A DNA stretch of 64,000 nucleotides. Source: Diphasiastrum complanatum (Eukaryota > Streptophyta > Lycopodiopsida > Lycopodiales > Lycopodiaceae). Shown here one piece after another: positions 22,701 through 34,654 of the stretch. Numbering within the stretch: position 1 is the first letter of the stretch; each line of letters begins with the position of its first letter. Made by a program: the position numbers and the translations under genes. The stretch is from assembly GCA_029204225.1 (NCBI GenBank), contig CM055095.1, positions 30,089,258 to 30,153,257 on the forward strand, in the 5' to 3' direction. Below the pieces are notes generated by a model. It worked only from the letters and a program-made list of their open reading frames with translations. It was not told the DNA's origin and searched no databases.

Positions 22701-25700
22701 ATTTGAAGCAGGACATACATTCTTCTTGTTGGTACCTTTTATGTTGAAGTTGCTACTGATATGGAAGTTTACCAACATATTTCTTGGTTTTTTTGGAATG
22801 CAGAAGGTCATCAAGAAAATCAGTTGAGTATCTTGCAAGCCATAGCTTGATAGAAATGTAGATGACATCGAGTTTCTTATTTAAGTGGGGTGGTGATCCC
22901 CTGTTTGGTACGATGCAATAGCATGATACAATAGACCATGGACCGAATTGGTTACTAGAGAGGCAGCATAGGCGATTATATAATCACTTTCTGCAAGAGT
23001 ATTCAATGATTTTGAGTACTGCATTAGAGAAGCAACAGCTACCTTCCTTTTTTAAATTCGGTGAACTATTCTCATCCTTCTTACCATCTTTCTTTTGTCA
23101 GAATTTCTTCCCTTTCTTTACCCTGCAATATGAGACCAGATGTGAGGCCTGAGCATATCAAGTCTCAACAATGACTTTATCATGCAAGATGCTCAAAAAA
23201 GGAAATGGCATGCCCTAAATACCTCTATCTATCAATACCAAGGTCATTAAAAGCATGTCTTCTAATTAGAAGTGATCAACTTGCACAGAACCTCCAATTG
23301 CAAACTAAGCCAAAAAGACCTAATGAGGGATTGAATACTTGTCACAAATCAGTTATGATAGCGTTGGCACTTAGTCTTGACAAGCAGGCCCATTCATCCA
23401 TTATGAGCCCTGTAGAGACCCTAATCCATATTGCATATATACCTGTAAGTGTGATTGACATACGAAAGAAATGACATGTTGTAGGAGAATCTTTAATGTG
23501 ACAAAGAAGAATGTGATTTCCGTAATTTTGTCATAGTCACTAGCCTCATGCTAAAGATAGACCCTAAGAATTGTCTCACAACATGTGTATGAAAATATCA
23601 CTTCTAGGGTTGATCTAGACATCTCGTTTCATTCATTTCATGGAACATTTGGAGTGCACGAGTATAAGCCTTTCAGCCCTTGAGTAACAGAACCATCACT
23701 TGGTTGATCAAGCCCCTAACGAGCTCTTTGTACTTCTAACCCATGCAACATGGGAGTGATGATAATTTCATCATGCCCGTTGCCCAGGCATGGAGCAGTG
23801 GTCAACTTGCCCGTCCTAGCAGTTTTTTGGTGAGCTTTTCATCACGTCCCACAACCACGGTTATCCTCAATTTTGTATCTCTATCAGCTTGTCCAGGCAA
23901 GCTCATAGGCTCTCACTGCTAGCAACTCACCTGACCCAAACTTGGCCAAATGCCTAATCCATGGTTGTCAACCATCACCGTAGCTTGCGAGCTATTGGCC
24001 ACTTGTCAGACGAGCTCAAAGGGTCACTGTCAACTAGTAACTAATCCATCTGAGGTCATGTTGGATCCAAGATTGGGCCCTGACATTTCTGCCCCCTTTA
24101 GGAAGTCATCAATTCTTGATGGCAAAAGCTTGGTGCATGCTCCATAACTACTGTTGACTCTCCCACATGTCCTAATTTCTAAAACACTAGAAGTCCTATC
24201 TAGACTACTAAATGCTCCAGCAGTACACAATTCCTCAAGCATCTATCTGTAGTCTAACTTTGGAGGTTACTAAATTCTGCTGAACAGCGTGGTAAATCTG
24301 GTCAACCTAAGTAGCAGTGTCAAAATAGACTAATTGATCTTAAATAGGAATGTATTATTTAGGAGGATTTGCTGAGGTGGATGGATCATCAGCTAGCATT
24401 GACAGTGTAAAGTTAGATATTGTCATCTCTTTAGGGTGTAGAGAAGATAGTTAAAGAGGTCTTGTATGTGCTTGGAATCACTAGAAATCTACTTTTAGTT
24501 GGTAGAATAATAGATTAGGAAACGATGGTTGAACATGGATTCACTATCAAGAGCAAGGGTAAATTCACCGCTCAAGGGAAAGGTGATCCATCCTGCTACA
24601 TCTAAGAATCAGTCAAGGAAGACTATGTGTTTGCATCCCTATCAACTTCAAATGTGAGGTCCTCTTCATCAGTACCAGAGTCAAAATCAAAGGATTTGAA
24701 ACAAGGATGAAGGGATGAAGGTGAAAGTGAAGCGATTTGGAAGGAAGGTCTAGAAAAAGGGAAAAAAAATCTCACTAACAATCAAATAAGAACCCGTAGT
24801 ATTGCTGCAAATCGATGGGGTGGAAAAAGCAGAATATGGAACCAAAGAGACTGGTACATGTGCCTTGTATTTTGATACTGATGCCTCATCTGTAAATAAC
24901 TAGAACACCAGAGCCTCATGCATAAATGGCCTACTAAATTGAAAATAAGACACAGAAATAGCAATTCATATGCCAAAGATGGTTTTTTGTGTTTGTTAAA
25001 CTGTAGAGCCAACAAGAGTACGATTCTTAAATGTGTCCATATTACGTGTCTTTTGTGTTGAGGATAGTATCTAGCTAATTATCTCTAGGAGTCTCTTTTC
25101 TTTGAGTTGGCCAAATTACATGAGGAAAGTACATATATTTAGTATCGAGGATATCATCGAATTAATCTTTAGATTCTGTAACCAATCTCGTTTTGAAGAT
25201 TATATGTTTTATAGTAAATATCTTTAATGTTGTATGCAGAGAGCTTGTGCTATGCCAGAGGTATCGTTATATTTAAGGCAATGCCTCCCGTTATCTTTTT
25301 CTTCAGCTGGCTTAATTCCTTTTAAACCTGATGTTTGTCCCACGAGCTGTTTCAGCCAGAAATGAATCACAGTCAGTAAGGATTATTTGATTGGGTTCTT
25401 AGGTGCTTAAAGCTTAAGACGATCGCTACACTGCTGATGATCAGTTACCACTCACAGTGGTTTTGAATACTGAAGACTTTGGAGTCAGGATTGCTTTGCT
25501 TGACAAACAATAATTTACAGATTTTATTCTGTCTCAATTAGTCCGGAATTTGTATCCTTGAAAGAGTTTATTTATAGCCATTGCAAGCTTGCCACCATAT
25601 TTTGTTTGAAGAGTTAAAAGAACAAAAACACTTATAAGCTATAAGCCATGATGCTGGGCATAAAAGAATACATAAAATTAGTGGCAAAAACTAGATTTAT

Positions 25701-27332
25701 CTACCATAAAATTGGCCAGCAGCAAAAATTTAAGGTTATGAACGTGAGTATCTCTAATGACATTGGCCAATGACAACAATTCAAGATTTTGAATGTTCAG
25801 CTAATATATCATATTAATGCATGAATTCGCTTCATATAATAAATAGACCAGCAGATATGTGAGTAGCTGCTTCAACAGAGGAAATTCGTTATTTCATATT
25901 TAAATACTTCTTGTGGGGAATAATAATTGTGTCAAAGACAAAGTAACTGTTTTTCCCTGGCGCACGCTGGTGCCATGACAGTGGTGGGTGCTGATGGCTG
26001 GCTTCATTTTTCAGGTATATAACCTCGGTTTGTCCCATTGGAGCAATGTTTGCTATGACATTGTGGTTGGGTAACACAGCTTATCTTTACATTTCCGTCG
26101 CGTTTGCACAAATGCTGAAAGCAATTAGTAAGCTTCTTGAATCCTGAAATTTGAATTCCAAAACCCTGACCTGTAAACCCAGAAACATAATGGATACATG
26201 GTCTGTGATAATTTCACCGCTACTGCATGTTGCTTGCTGCATCTTTATGCAAGCTCATAGTTTGTGTTCTCTGCAGTGCCTGTTGCTGTTTTCGTCTTTG
26301 GAGCTTTAGTCGGATTGGAGGCTCTTAACTTACGTATGATGTCTATTATGTGTTTGATAAGTTTTGGGGTGCTTGTGGCATCATTTGGTGAGATCAATTT
26401 TAATTGGGCTGGAGTTATTTATCAACTCGGTGGAGTCATTGGTGAAGCATCAAGGCTTATCCTGATGGAGCTACTTATTAAACGGAAAGGCCTAAAGCTG
26501 GATCCGATAACCATGATGTATTATGTTAGTCCTTGCAGGTATCTTTTTGCACCAATATTCTCTCTGCTTTCACTGAGAACATTTGAGGACTGGAAAGCTT
26601 CAATGAATCTCAGATACATGGTCATTGCCACTTCCAAAAATATATTAACTATTCTTTACTTGATTAATGCTCAAAATGTGATGATGTTTTTGCAGTGCCT
26701 TTTTCCTATCCATACCATGGCTCTTTATGGAAAAGCCAAAAATGGACTCAAATCTGCAATGGAAGTTTGATCCATTTATTGTGTCCCTTAATGCCCTCTG
26801 CACATTTGCTCTGAATGTGTCTGTTTTTCTTGTGATCTCACATACGAGTGCTCTCACAATTCGCGTAGCTGGGGTTGTGAGAGACTGGATTGTAGTGTTG
26901 CTATCAACACTGATATTCTTAGATTCGAAGCTTACCCTCGTAAATATACTGGGCTACTTGGTTGGTAAGTCCCTCCCTTCCTCCCTTCGTCTTTTCTCCA
27001 ATTATACCCAGTTCTTGCGTAGTTTTGCACTTTCTACTTCAATTATCAACCAAAATAGGGAGCTAAGAAGACATGGGCTGGTATGCAAAACCTTCTTTTC
27101 TTGCATATTGAGTGCCTGTGGATTTAGTGAACTGATAAATGATAAAGCAAGCTGTTATTTATCTTTTTGACTATTTTGGACAGCCATGACTGGTGTAGCA
27201 ATCTACAATAAGCACAAGCTGAAAGAAGCCACTCAACTTGCAACTTCAGCCCTAACCACATCAACAAACAGTGCAGGCGAGGAAAGCGTAGTGCGTCCGA
27301 TCCCTGAGAAACATGCTCCAAACCAGGCTTGA
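19704..27332 (+). CDS. Sugar-phosphate/phosphate translocator, TPT family (7 exons, intact)
   Basis: Exons 19704-19793, 19950-20057, 22236-22270, 26015-26127, 26277-26538, 26696-26964 and 27184-27332 join to 1026 bp, a complete 341-residue protein. All six introns are GT-AG and no internal stop occurs. Signature stretches are YAYLLLYISLSSGQIFFNKW, LTLLHMVFSSVLCF, MTLWLGNTAYLYISVAFAQM (then LKAIMPVAVFVFG), ISFGVLVASFGEINFNW, IYQLGGVIGEASRLILMELL (then IKRKGLKLDPI), SHTSALTIRVAGVV (then RDW) and YNKHKLKE. These fit the plant KV/A/G-type group related to Arabidopsis At3g17430, At1g48230 and At3g14410. About ten membrane segments are expected, probably in Golgi or other endomembranes, exchanging phosphorylated or nucleotide-linked sugars; substrate is unknown. 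The ATG has a good context (atcATGGCT) and matches the family N-terminus. Length is typical for the family. The 2.2- and 3.7-kb introns are large. Confidence 0.93.
20865..20945. repeat. TTCGAA/GGTTCG-rich patch
   Basis: A cluster of near-palindromic cgaac/gttcg words occurs here, including gccgattcgaaccggc. A similar cluster sharing gccgattcgaacc lies at 28826-28890. It may be a small dispersed hairpin-forming repeat. No target duplication was found. Confidence 0.45.
21280..21590 (+). mobile_element. LINE reverse transcriptase fragment in intron 2
   Basis: Broken + frames give QECPLSPTLFNL, then INEFE, then EILLSTLIYDIDI at the place of the YADD motif, then QRGLEVDYEKTKLI. These are RT motifs B to D of a plant LINE in correct order. 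Stops and a frameshift show it is dead. It lies in the same orientation as the host gene. Confidence 0.7.
22271..26014 (+). other. Translocator intron 3 (3.7 kb)
   Basis: Starts gtgagt and ends ttcag. It splits the codon completed by the first base of exon 4 (at|g), followed by YITSVCPIGAMF. No transposon protein, terminal repeat or alternative exon could be recognised within it. A 23.6-24.25-kb portion is less AT-rich and has 65- to 70-codon frames on both strands without known motifs. Confidence 0.85.
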
Positions 27333-28820
27333 GGATGTAATGAGTTGAAATTTCCTACAGAAATTACATCATGTTTCGAAAGTATGGGGTAAATGAAAAG
27401 ATATGCCTGGTATGTGTATCAAGTGTCGTCTGACTGTCAAGTTCCCAGTCACTTCGTTCTTGCTATATGTCTGATTGAGCTATCTTTTTTTTGTATTTGG
27501 ATGCATTTGTGTTTTTGAAACCTAATTCAAGCTGAAGCTTTTGCTCTGTCTGCCTCGAAAGACAATGTCACGGCGTTAGAGACCTCGATTTTCATCTTTC
27601 CGATTGGCAGTGAATAACCTTTGGATAGAATGCAGATGCTCTGAGCTTTAGTGCCATAAATTTCTGGGGCTGTTGCTGCTCGATTGAAAACATAGAGTTA
27701 ACACAATGCTGATTTGAGCATGTACAAAAAACTGCATGCCGGTGAGCAAATAGACATATTTTGGAAACTGGCTTCCAATTTCAGGTTGTAAGAACAGTGA
27801 ATATATCAGCTTTGGTATTGAAAAAGCTTCAAGAAAATATTAATTTGTGAAAAGAACCTTCAAAAACTTCTGATGTATTCTTCTATATGATCTCTGAATA
27901 TGTCGTGGAGTGATTAAGTTAAAGTTGTTTCTCGTACATCAGGAGATTCAAGGAAACATCATGACATGCTGTAATCAGAGAACTACAAAACATCCATTAT
28001 CTAATGAGACTTTTACTGGCATTTTGCTTCCATTATATATCTTCAGAATCCTATAATCTTGTATAGCTTTTGAAACATAAGGTTCTAATGATTTACTTGA
28101 TACCACAGGAACACGGCTTATTGCACATCTCCAAGCTTTACTCATTATGTGAACCTGTCATTTGATTTACACATTGGCTAAAGAAGTTGCTACCCCCAGA
28201 ATCTGATTCGGCAAGGCTGAAGAGTTACTAGAACAACGCATCCAAGAAGTTTACTGCATATGTTCGTACCATCACGGCTTATTGGTGTAAATCAATGCCC
28301 AAAATAAATGCAGTAAGTTCGGCATTATAGAAGCTACTTTCCAATGACGTTTATGTCAGAAACAGATCTAAAATTCTTGGTCATTCTTTTGCTTCAATTA
28401 ATGTTGGCTTATTTTGACACTGCAATCTGACCCAGTTTGTGGAAAGCAACACGTGCTGCAAATAAGCCCTTCCTGAGCCACTAAAGAGGGCTCATACTCA
28501 GTACCTTTGTATGTAAAAAACATGCGCATGCTTTTCAACTTATATTTGTAGTATGTTCTGCACATGGTGATATGGGCAGATCTTCCATGCTAGTAGGGTT
28601 GGTTGCAACCTAATGCTGTCAATGGGCTGTAAATCAAGCACAAACAATAGCTTAGAAACCTCTATTACAAACTCAATGTTGCATTGTATCTGCCAAAATC
28701 TTCCCGCAATAGAAAATAAAGGGTGCTGAAATCTACAATTGAGTATTATTTTAAAAGCGATATTGATATCAAATCACACTAAGTGTGACAACAATCATTG
28801 ATCAATATAGATTGCAAGGT
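27333..28820. other. Downstream of the translocator: 3' UTR and unassigned sequence
   Basis: Sequence after the TGA at 27330-27332. The first few hundred bases are probably 3' untranslated region. AATAAA-like signals occur at about 28313, but no poly(A) site can be fixed. No other gene was seen. Confidence 0.4.
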
Positions 28821-28825
28821 TGCCA

Positions 28826-28890
28826 GCCGATTCGAACCAGCTAGCTCGGTTCGAATTGGGAAAAGGTTCGAAGGTTCGAACCTTTTTTTT
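28826..28890. repeat. TTCGAA-rich patch, second copy
   Basis: Contains gccgattcgaaccagc and the short palindrome-rich run ggttcgaaggttcgaacc, followed by T9. The first motif is shared with 20865-20945. Confidence 0.45.
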
Positions 28891-28899
28891 TTGGTTTAT

Positions 28900-29690
28900 T
28901 TTCCTATTGTGGGGATTCTATTTGAATTTTGTGGACTTAGTTTAACAGGTTACATTGGAAGTCATTGACAGATAGTTGCAATTAAAAACTAGTGTAACAT
29001 TTTCTTGTTGCAATCACCTTGTTTACAAGAACTTTGAATCTTTGTCTAATTCTACTTCTTCTACCTTCTCTATGATGCACAAACTACGTTGTGCTTTCTC
29101 TACCATTATCTCTTCTATTGATACTGATGTTTCTCCACTATTTACTATTTGGTTTGTTTCCACAATAGTCGATAATATCATCCCTTTTGCATCATGTCTA
29201 GGTACGATGCCATATGCCTACTCATGAATGAAATCAACAGTATTTTCATCAGGTTAGGCATCCATAACCTTGGCACAAATAAGCCAACTCATCTTCCAAA
29301 GACTTGCCAAGCTCATTTATAGATTGTTCTATTTCTCCATTGGAACTGCTTTGGTTTTACAAAAAATATTACTATTAATTCCAAACCTTTGGAACTCTTT
29401 GGAAAAAGAGTATGACATAGCCTTTCTGGTAAAGGATCATGGACTTTATCTATGCTTAAATTCTCGATTGACTTGAAAAATATTTGAGTCTCTCTACACT
29501 TGAAGCTAAATTTATCTCATACGCCTCCCAATGTGACCAAGGCAAACTTACCACTTGCCCCCTTGAATAACAATAGCTTCGAGTAGTTCTTCAAAGTCTG
29601 TCAAAAATCAAGTAAAATCTTTTATTCTTCTATTTTCATCGCCACCAAAGAAAATAATTTCACCTTTTTTTGGTTCGATTTTAAGTGGAA
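28900..29690. other. No recognisable gene
   Basis: Short open frames only. Part of this may be the decayed body of the LINE whose 3' end is at 29690-30110, but no RT motif could be read. Confidence 0.35.
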
Positions 29691-30110
29691 TACAAATGAT
29701 CCTCCCTATCAGAAAGCAAAGATTTTTGTGCACTCGCAAGATCAAGCTTGCCAAATTAAAAATCTTTGCCTTTAGAATTATCCAACCGAAGCTCTTCATG
29801 TCTATTCCAAATATAGAGGCAACACCTCTCATGTTTGTTTTAAATGCAAAGCTTTAGATAAAGATGTGAACAACTATTCTTTGCCGGTAGTTGTCTCTTT
29901 GGGATTCTATTCTTGATATTTTTAATATGAGATTTTATGTTAAATTTAGAGTGCTTAGCCACCTAGATTTGATACTTAATAATATTCTTTCTAAGGCTCT
30001 CATGTTAATAGTTTTTGGCAATGTCTCAAATCTATCACTCTATGGAACATTTGGTTAGCTAGTCACTCCGAGCTTTTTTGTTGTTGTAGATTTGTAAAAG
30101 GCTGTTTTAT
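29690..30110 (+). mobile_element. LINE 3' end, RT zinc-binding (zf-RVT) fragment
   Basis: The + strand in shifting frames reads HVCFKCKALDKDVNHLFF, then SLWDSILDIF, then a region resembling WQCLKSITLWNIWLARHSEL. This matches the zf-RVT domain that ends plant LINE ORF2 proteins. The segment is frameshifted, and the upstream RT domain is not recognisable. Confidence 0.6.
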
Positions 30111-30114
30111 AAAT

Positions 30115-30635
30115 GATTAATCTTTTCGAGGAAAAAAAAGGTACAAGCTATTATTTTACAATGGGTGTCGTGCTCGTACTAGTATTAGTGAGTTGGGTAT
30201 TCTAGATGTTTCATGCTAAGTCATGTTCGTTTAGTTCATAAAATATCCCCAATTAGGTTTGGCTTTTGCAAGTTGCAAGGCATGTCAAAGGCTTATGTGC
30301 CTTCAAAAAAAGATAAAGTGTCAAGTGAAAGAAAAGTTCAAAAGTTATCCTTTCATTTGGAATTTCCAATCTAAAAAGTCAAATATAAAAAAAAAAATCC
30401 TCTAAAATATAAAAAAATAATGATTAGAAAGCTTGAAATCTTCTTAACTTTTTGTTTGAAAAGTAGCCATGAAACGAACATGTCATTTGAAACCTAGAAG
30501 TAGAAGAAGGTAGTCTATTGGAAATATAGATTTGCTCAAAATGTTCCCAATTGAGAATATTGAATGCAAATTGCTTTTTATTGTGTATATGTCCAATGTT
30601 CCTAAAATACTTCACTTATTAAGCTCAAGGCCCGT
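30115..30635. other. No recognisable gene
   Basis: AT-rich sequence. The 63-codon minus-strand frame at 30424-30615 has no known motif. Confidence 0.35.
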
Positions 30636-30639
30636 CACC

Positions 30640-30790
30640 ATTCTTAAAGTTCTAGAGGCTTGTGCATGCATTGCTCTTGCTTCAATCCATTTGGTCATGT
30701 AATCAATAGCCACAATAATATATCATGCCTGGGTGCCTCTTGTGGTTGGATGTGTTGGCCCAATGTAATCCAATAACTATTTCTTATACA
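30640..30790 (-). mobile_element. Gypsy integrase core scrap
   Basis: The minus strand reads a stretch like HPTTRGTQAxYIIVAIDYMT, followed by KWIEARAMHKPLEL. This is the part of the gypsy integrase core around the first catalytic Asp. Flanking pol sequence was not found. Confidence 0.6.
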
Positions 30791-30799
30791 ATTTGAAAG

Positions 30800-32870
30800 A
30801 AATTAGATTAATTCCAGATCCATGATCTGTCATTGCTACTTCCTGATCAAAGTGCTTATGCTTGAATTGGCAAAGTGATATGACGTTGTTCAATTTTTTC
30901 CTATATTTAGAATTTCATTTGAATATACAAATTTGGCATGTAAAGGTTCACGTTGGATCTCTGGTTTTGTCATGTGCCAAACCCAATCAAATAGCATTTA
31001 GTAGTGAAACTAAAGCTAAAATAAAGAGAAACACAAAACATTCATGTTGATATAGCCATAAAATGCAAAGCACAAATAGAGCTCTAAGGAATCATCAATT
31101 AGAATCAAAGGGATGGAATTAAATCCAATACCAAAGGAGATGAGATTCATGTGCATTGGGCACATGAGACTTAGCAAGCTCTATTCCCATGGGCCATATT
31201 CACAAAGAGGAGGCTAAGCTCTCTCATTTGCAAATGAACCAAAAGATCTTCAAAATTATGTCTCTTGCCTACTTATAGACAATCCCTTAACTAAACATAA
31301 CTATCTTGAAAGATAATTAGTTCTTGTTAAGTCTTATTAAGTTTACTTTGGGCCCTTGTTGGCCTGTTATCCTTATTTAAGTACTTTGGAAGGCTTAAAG
31401 AGAGAATCGCCTTATTCTTAAGGCTAATAACTCCTTTTGGGCCTAACAAAGTTTACATTGGATATTATAATGCATTAGAAGCTTGATGTACTAAAAACTA
31501 CATGACACTCCCACTACTTAAAAACATTTTCGCTCAAAAAAATGAAGACAGTTGTCTGATAAGCTTGGTCGCCTCAGTTAAGTAGTTATGATTGAGGATG
31601 TCATGTCCAAAACTTATTGCATTATTACAAATCCAAAGCTGAATTGCCACTTTTAACTCTTTGCAATTGTGCAACTCAATTTTGGGACTAGCTTGAATGA
31701 TTGATAAGATCCCATTGTACAAACCATTTATCAGCCCTAGCCAGAATAAGCAACCAAGTCAGCATAGTCCACACCTAGGGCCTTGAAATAGTGAATATAC
31801 AAAGCCATAGGCCTAGCCATCACAACTATGAACATGGCCACTATGCCACACACATTAGATGGGGCCCATGTTTGGCCCACCAGGTCCTGTGGGGCAGCTT
31901 TTATGGCAATCATGTGTCAATGTTCATGGAAATAGACGTGTGTCTCTGTCATGTGTGGTAGTGCCACACATCCAAAATTTTCATCGACGACAACTTCTTT
32001 GGCTAGACCGCGTGCCGAGGGGGGGGGGGGGGGTGTGAACAATTTTTTTTCAATTTTTAATGGGCATGGCACAATCAGGTGTGGCTGTGCCAAGCCACAC
32101 ATGGCAAAATTTTACAAAAACTTTTGCCACGCATGACAAATCTCTCTAGGGATTTTTTTGAGATATTTTTTCAGTTGCCACATGTGGCACTACCACCGTG
32201 CATAATAATTTGAGACCAAAAAAAAAAGCCACGCAGAATAAAAATGGGGTTTCTCCAACCCATTTTAAGAGTCTGCTAGAGCTAGTGTGAGTACATTCAT
32301 GATATTCAATTTTCTAAATAAGATCATAGAGAATTTGACTACTCAGTTCAATATCAAACACAAGAAAAAATACACCCGCTTGAAATTTTCATAGCATCTT
32401 TAAAAACACAATAAAAAATAAAATGCATCCATCAAAAGCCACTTTAAGAAGAGAGAAATGCATTAGCATATCTCCCATACGCATGAATCCAAGATGGGCA
32501 TATAGTTAGATCTAAGAGGACTATGAGCAAGAACTTCTTTAGAAACAGAAGGTGGATGAAATCAAGATATCATGAAGATTTGCTACTACTAAATTCCAAG
32601 GCTTAACCAATGGGCTTAAATATTGTCGCCAAAAAGTAGACTCCGTTCCCAATGGATAAGTGTGAAAAAATTAGTTCCAAATGACCTAATTATGTCCTTT
32701 GATCTTTAGCTAATTTAGAGAGCACATTTAGCTTCATTACAAATGTAGAAATCATGCATCAACTACACATAGAAAATGAAAACTCAATAAGAACTTGTCA
32801 TAAACACTTAGATATGATAATTTACTTTTTATTTCCATACAACAGCCGTACAGTATAGTACTTACACGTA
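30800..32870. other. Unassigned sequence with G15 run and gccacac motifs
   Basis: No gene recognised. A run of 15 G lies at 32019-32033. Around 31945-32200 three copies of a near-palindromic tgtgg..gtgccac..cacat motif occur (about 31951, 32078 and, inverted, 32176), which might be a small foldback repeat. Confidence 0.35.
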
Positions 32871-32879
32871 TGGATCCAT

Positions 32880-33966
32880 AAAAACATGATGGCAAAAAAA
32901 AAGAGAAATAACATAGAAACCCATTTTTTTTTTTAATTTTTAATTTTTTTAAAACAGTATCCAAATTTAAAATGCTTCACATAAATATTGTAATGTTAAA
33001 AAAATGTTGTAGTTTGCAAAAAAATAATTCAAGCTACAAAAATTTGGTCAATAGATTTTCATAAATAGCTTAAAATTAGCTTCTATGAAATAATAATACT
33101 ATTCAAAATAAAATCATTAGATATACAACCACTAGAATAACTAAAAGTTACTTTTTGCTTATTTAAAACAAAAGTTATAGTTTTTTTTTGGAATTTTAGA
33201 AGTTTTTTAAATTACAATTTTTGTATCAATTTTTTTTAAAAAAAATTATGATAAAAATTTTAATCAGCATTTTTTAAAGTTTTAAATTTTTTAAAATCTT
33301 TACTTATACCTATTTAAATTCATTGAATATTTAAACATTAAATAAATGCAAATGAAATTACTTTACAATAATCGAGAGTAAATGATTTGTAGAAATATTT
33401 AAATAACCATGAAAAAAATCTTTCCGTTTTTTAAGAATTCTTAACAATATTGTTTTTTACAAAAAATATTATAAAAACACATCCAAAAATAAAATATTAT
33501 AAACTTCACAAATCATTACAATTTTATTTTTGCTAATATCAATGTTAAAATTTTTAAAATATTTCAAATTCTTAATTTTAAATCCTTAAAAAATAAATTT
33601 AAGAACTTAAATCAATTAAAAAGATTTCAAAACACAATACATCAAAAAATATAAACGCAATTATTTTTTGAAACAAAAGAGAATCTTTTATTCCCAAAAA
33701 TCATTGAGGTCATTTACATCTTTTTCCTTTTCTTGAGTAGCCATTGTAGTTTCAAGTGACACATCTTCTATTCCTCGACTACCGTAACCACATTATAATC
33801 TTGAACCAAGACATCAGCTATATCGTCTTCTTTTCCGCTAGTAGGAGACTAAGGTTCCTTGGACAAGGAAATTACTGAGTCCTCGCTCTCTAAATTCTTT
33901 CCCACCTTAGATAGTTCATCTGACAAAACTGAAGAAGATTTCATTCTCATTTTTACAAAATCAACT
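32880..33966 (-). repeat. Inverted repeat arm 1 (partner at 52631-53650)
   Basis: Read on the minus strand from 33966 downward, this block follows the + strand at 52631-53650 for its whole length. It starts in the methylase-like coding end (FVKMR..DEL..LSKEP), continues through a very AT-rich tail, and ends near atgggtctctatgt/atgggtttctatgt. Similarity is moderate, with indels. Confidence 0.8.
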
Positions 33967-34653
33967 TGTTCCAGTAATGAAGTTCGATACGTTTGTCATC
34001 CAAAGAATAATAACCGATGGTTATGTATTCTATTTCATTGCAAAGTTGTGCTTCTCCCGAGTTTCTAACATTGGGCTTGTACCTAACATGGAACATTACA
34101 AGTAGAATAAAATAAAAAAATTTAACTTTAAAATAAAAAATTTAAAATAAAATTATGATTAGAATACGAATTAATAATTCAAGAACTTAAAAACTTACCA
34201 CACAGTATTTTCTATTTCCGCATTACAAAAAGTTAATAGAGCTTTCTGCACTGAAGCTGATTGCCAAGAAGAATGAAAAATAACTTCTTTCCAAATTGGA
34301 GAAGTTGTGACTTTGAGAAAACCCTACATGAAACTATGGATTTTAGTGAATTTGAAGGGAGAATCGTCATTTAATGATTCCTTCATTTGAAATCCATATG
34401 GTATATCAGCAATGCAGAGTATATAAGGCCTTTTTTTTTAAAATTTTGAAACTTCTCTACAATCGTCTTCCTCAACTGAGTAAAAACATGGTTGATCATC
34501 GACACTTTTGGGAAGATAGGTCTCTAATGGATCCTCCTCTGCAATGGTCTCACCCCGTGCTAATATTTCTCTGTTCCTTTTTTCTGCTTTTGCCTCCAGA
34601 ATATGTCTCTTGAATTGTTCTGGAAGGACTTTGTTTTTCTTATCTTCGGGAGA
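33700..34653 (-). pseudogene. DNA methylase-like pseudogene, copy 1 (DIPY motif, intron)
   Basis: The minus strand opens after a plausible acceptor at 34654 with VLPEQFKRHILEAKAEKRN. It then reads ILCIADIPYGFQ (34410-34375), which matches the D-P-P-Y motif IV of N6-adenine/N4-cytosine DNA methylases preceded by a hydrophobic strand. Next come LEVTTSP-like text (LKVTTSPIWKEVIFHSSWQ) and NAEIENTVW. A GT-AG intron (34198-34083) joins this to YKPNVRNSGEAQLCNEIEYI and TIGYYSLDD. After a junction near 33966 the frame continues as DFVKMR..LSDELSKVGKN..ISLSKEP. Stops and frameshifts are present. The motif I region found at 52.5 kb is deleted here. Confidence is good for a methylase relationship and low for any activity. 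Confidence 0.65.
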
Positions 34654-34654
34654 C

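Noticed and set aside
23950-24242. Open frames in translocator intron 3 (65 and 70 codons)
   Set aside because: They lie inside an intron supported by exon joining, have opposite-strand counterparts and no motif.
26264-26770. A single 168-codon ORF as a gene of its own
   Set aside because: It reads through introns 4 and 5 borders; the true exons 26277-26538 and 26696-26964 join into the translocator frame.
31917-32136. Matching 61-codon frames on both strands around the G15 run
   Set aside because: They arise from a near-palindromic gtgccacac-rich region and have no known protein features.
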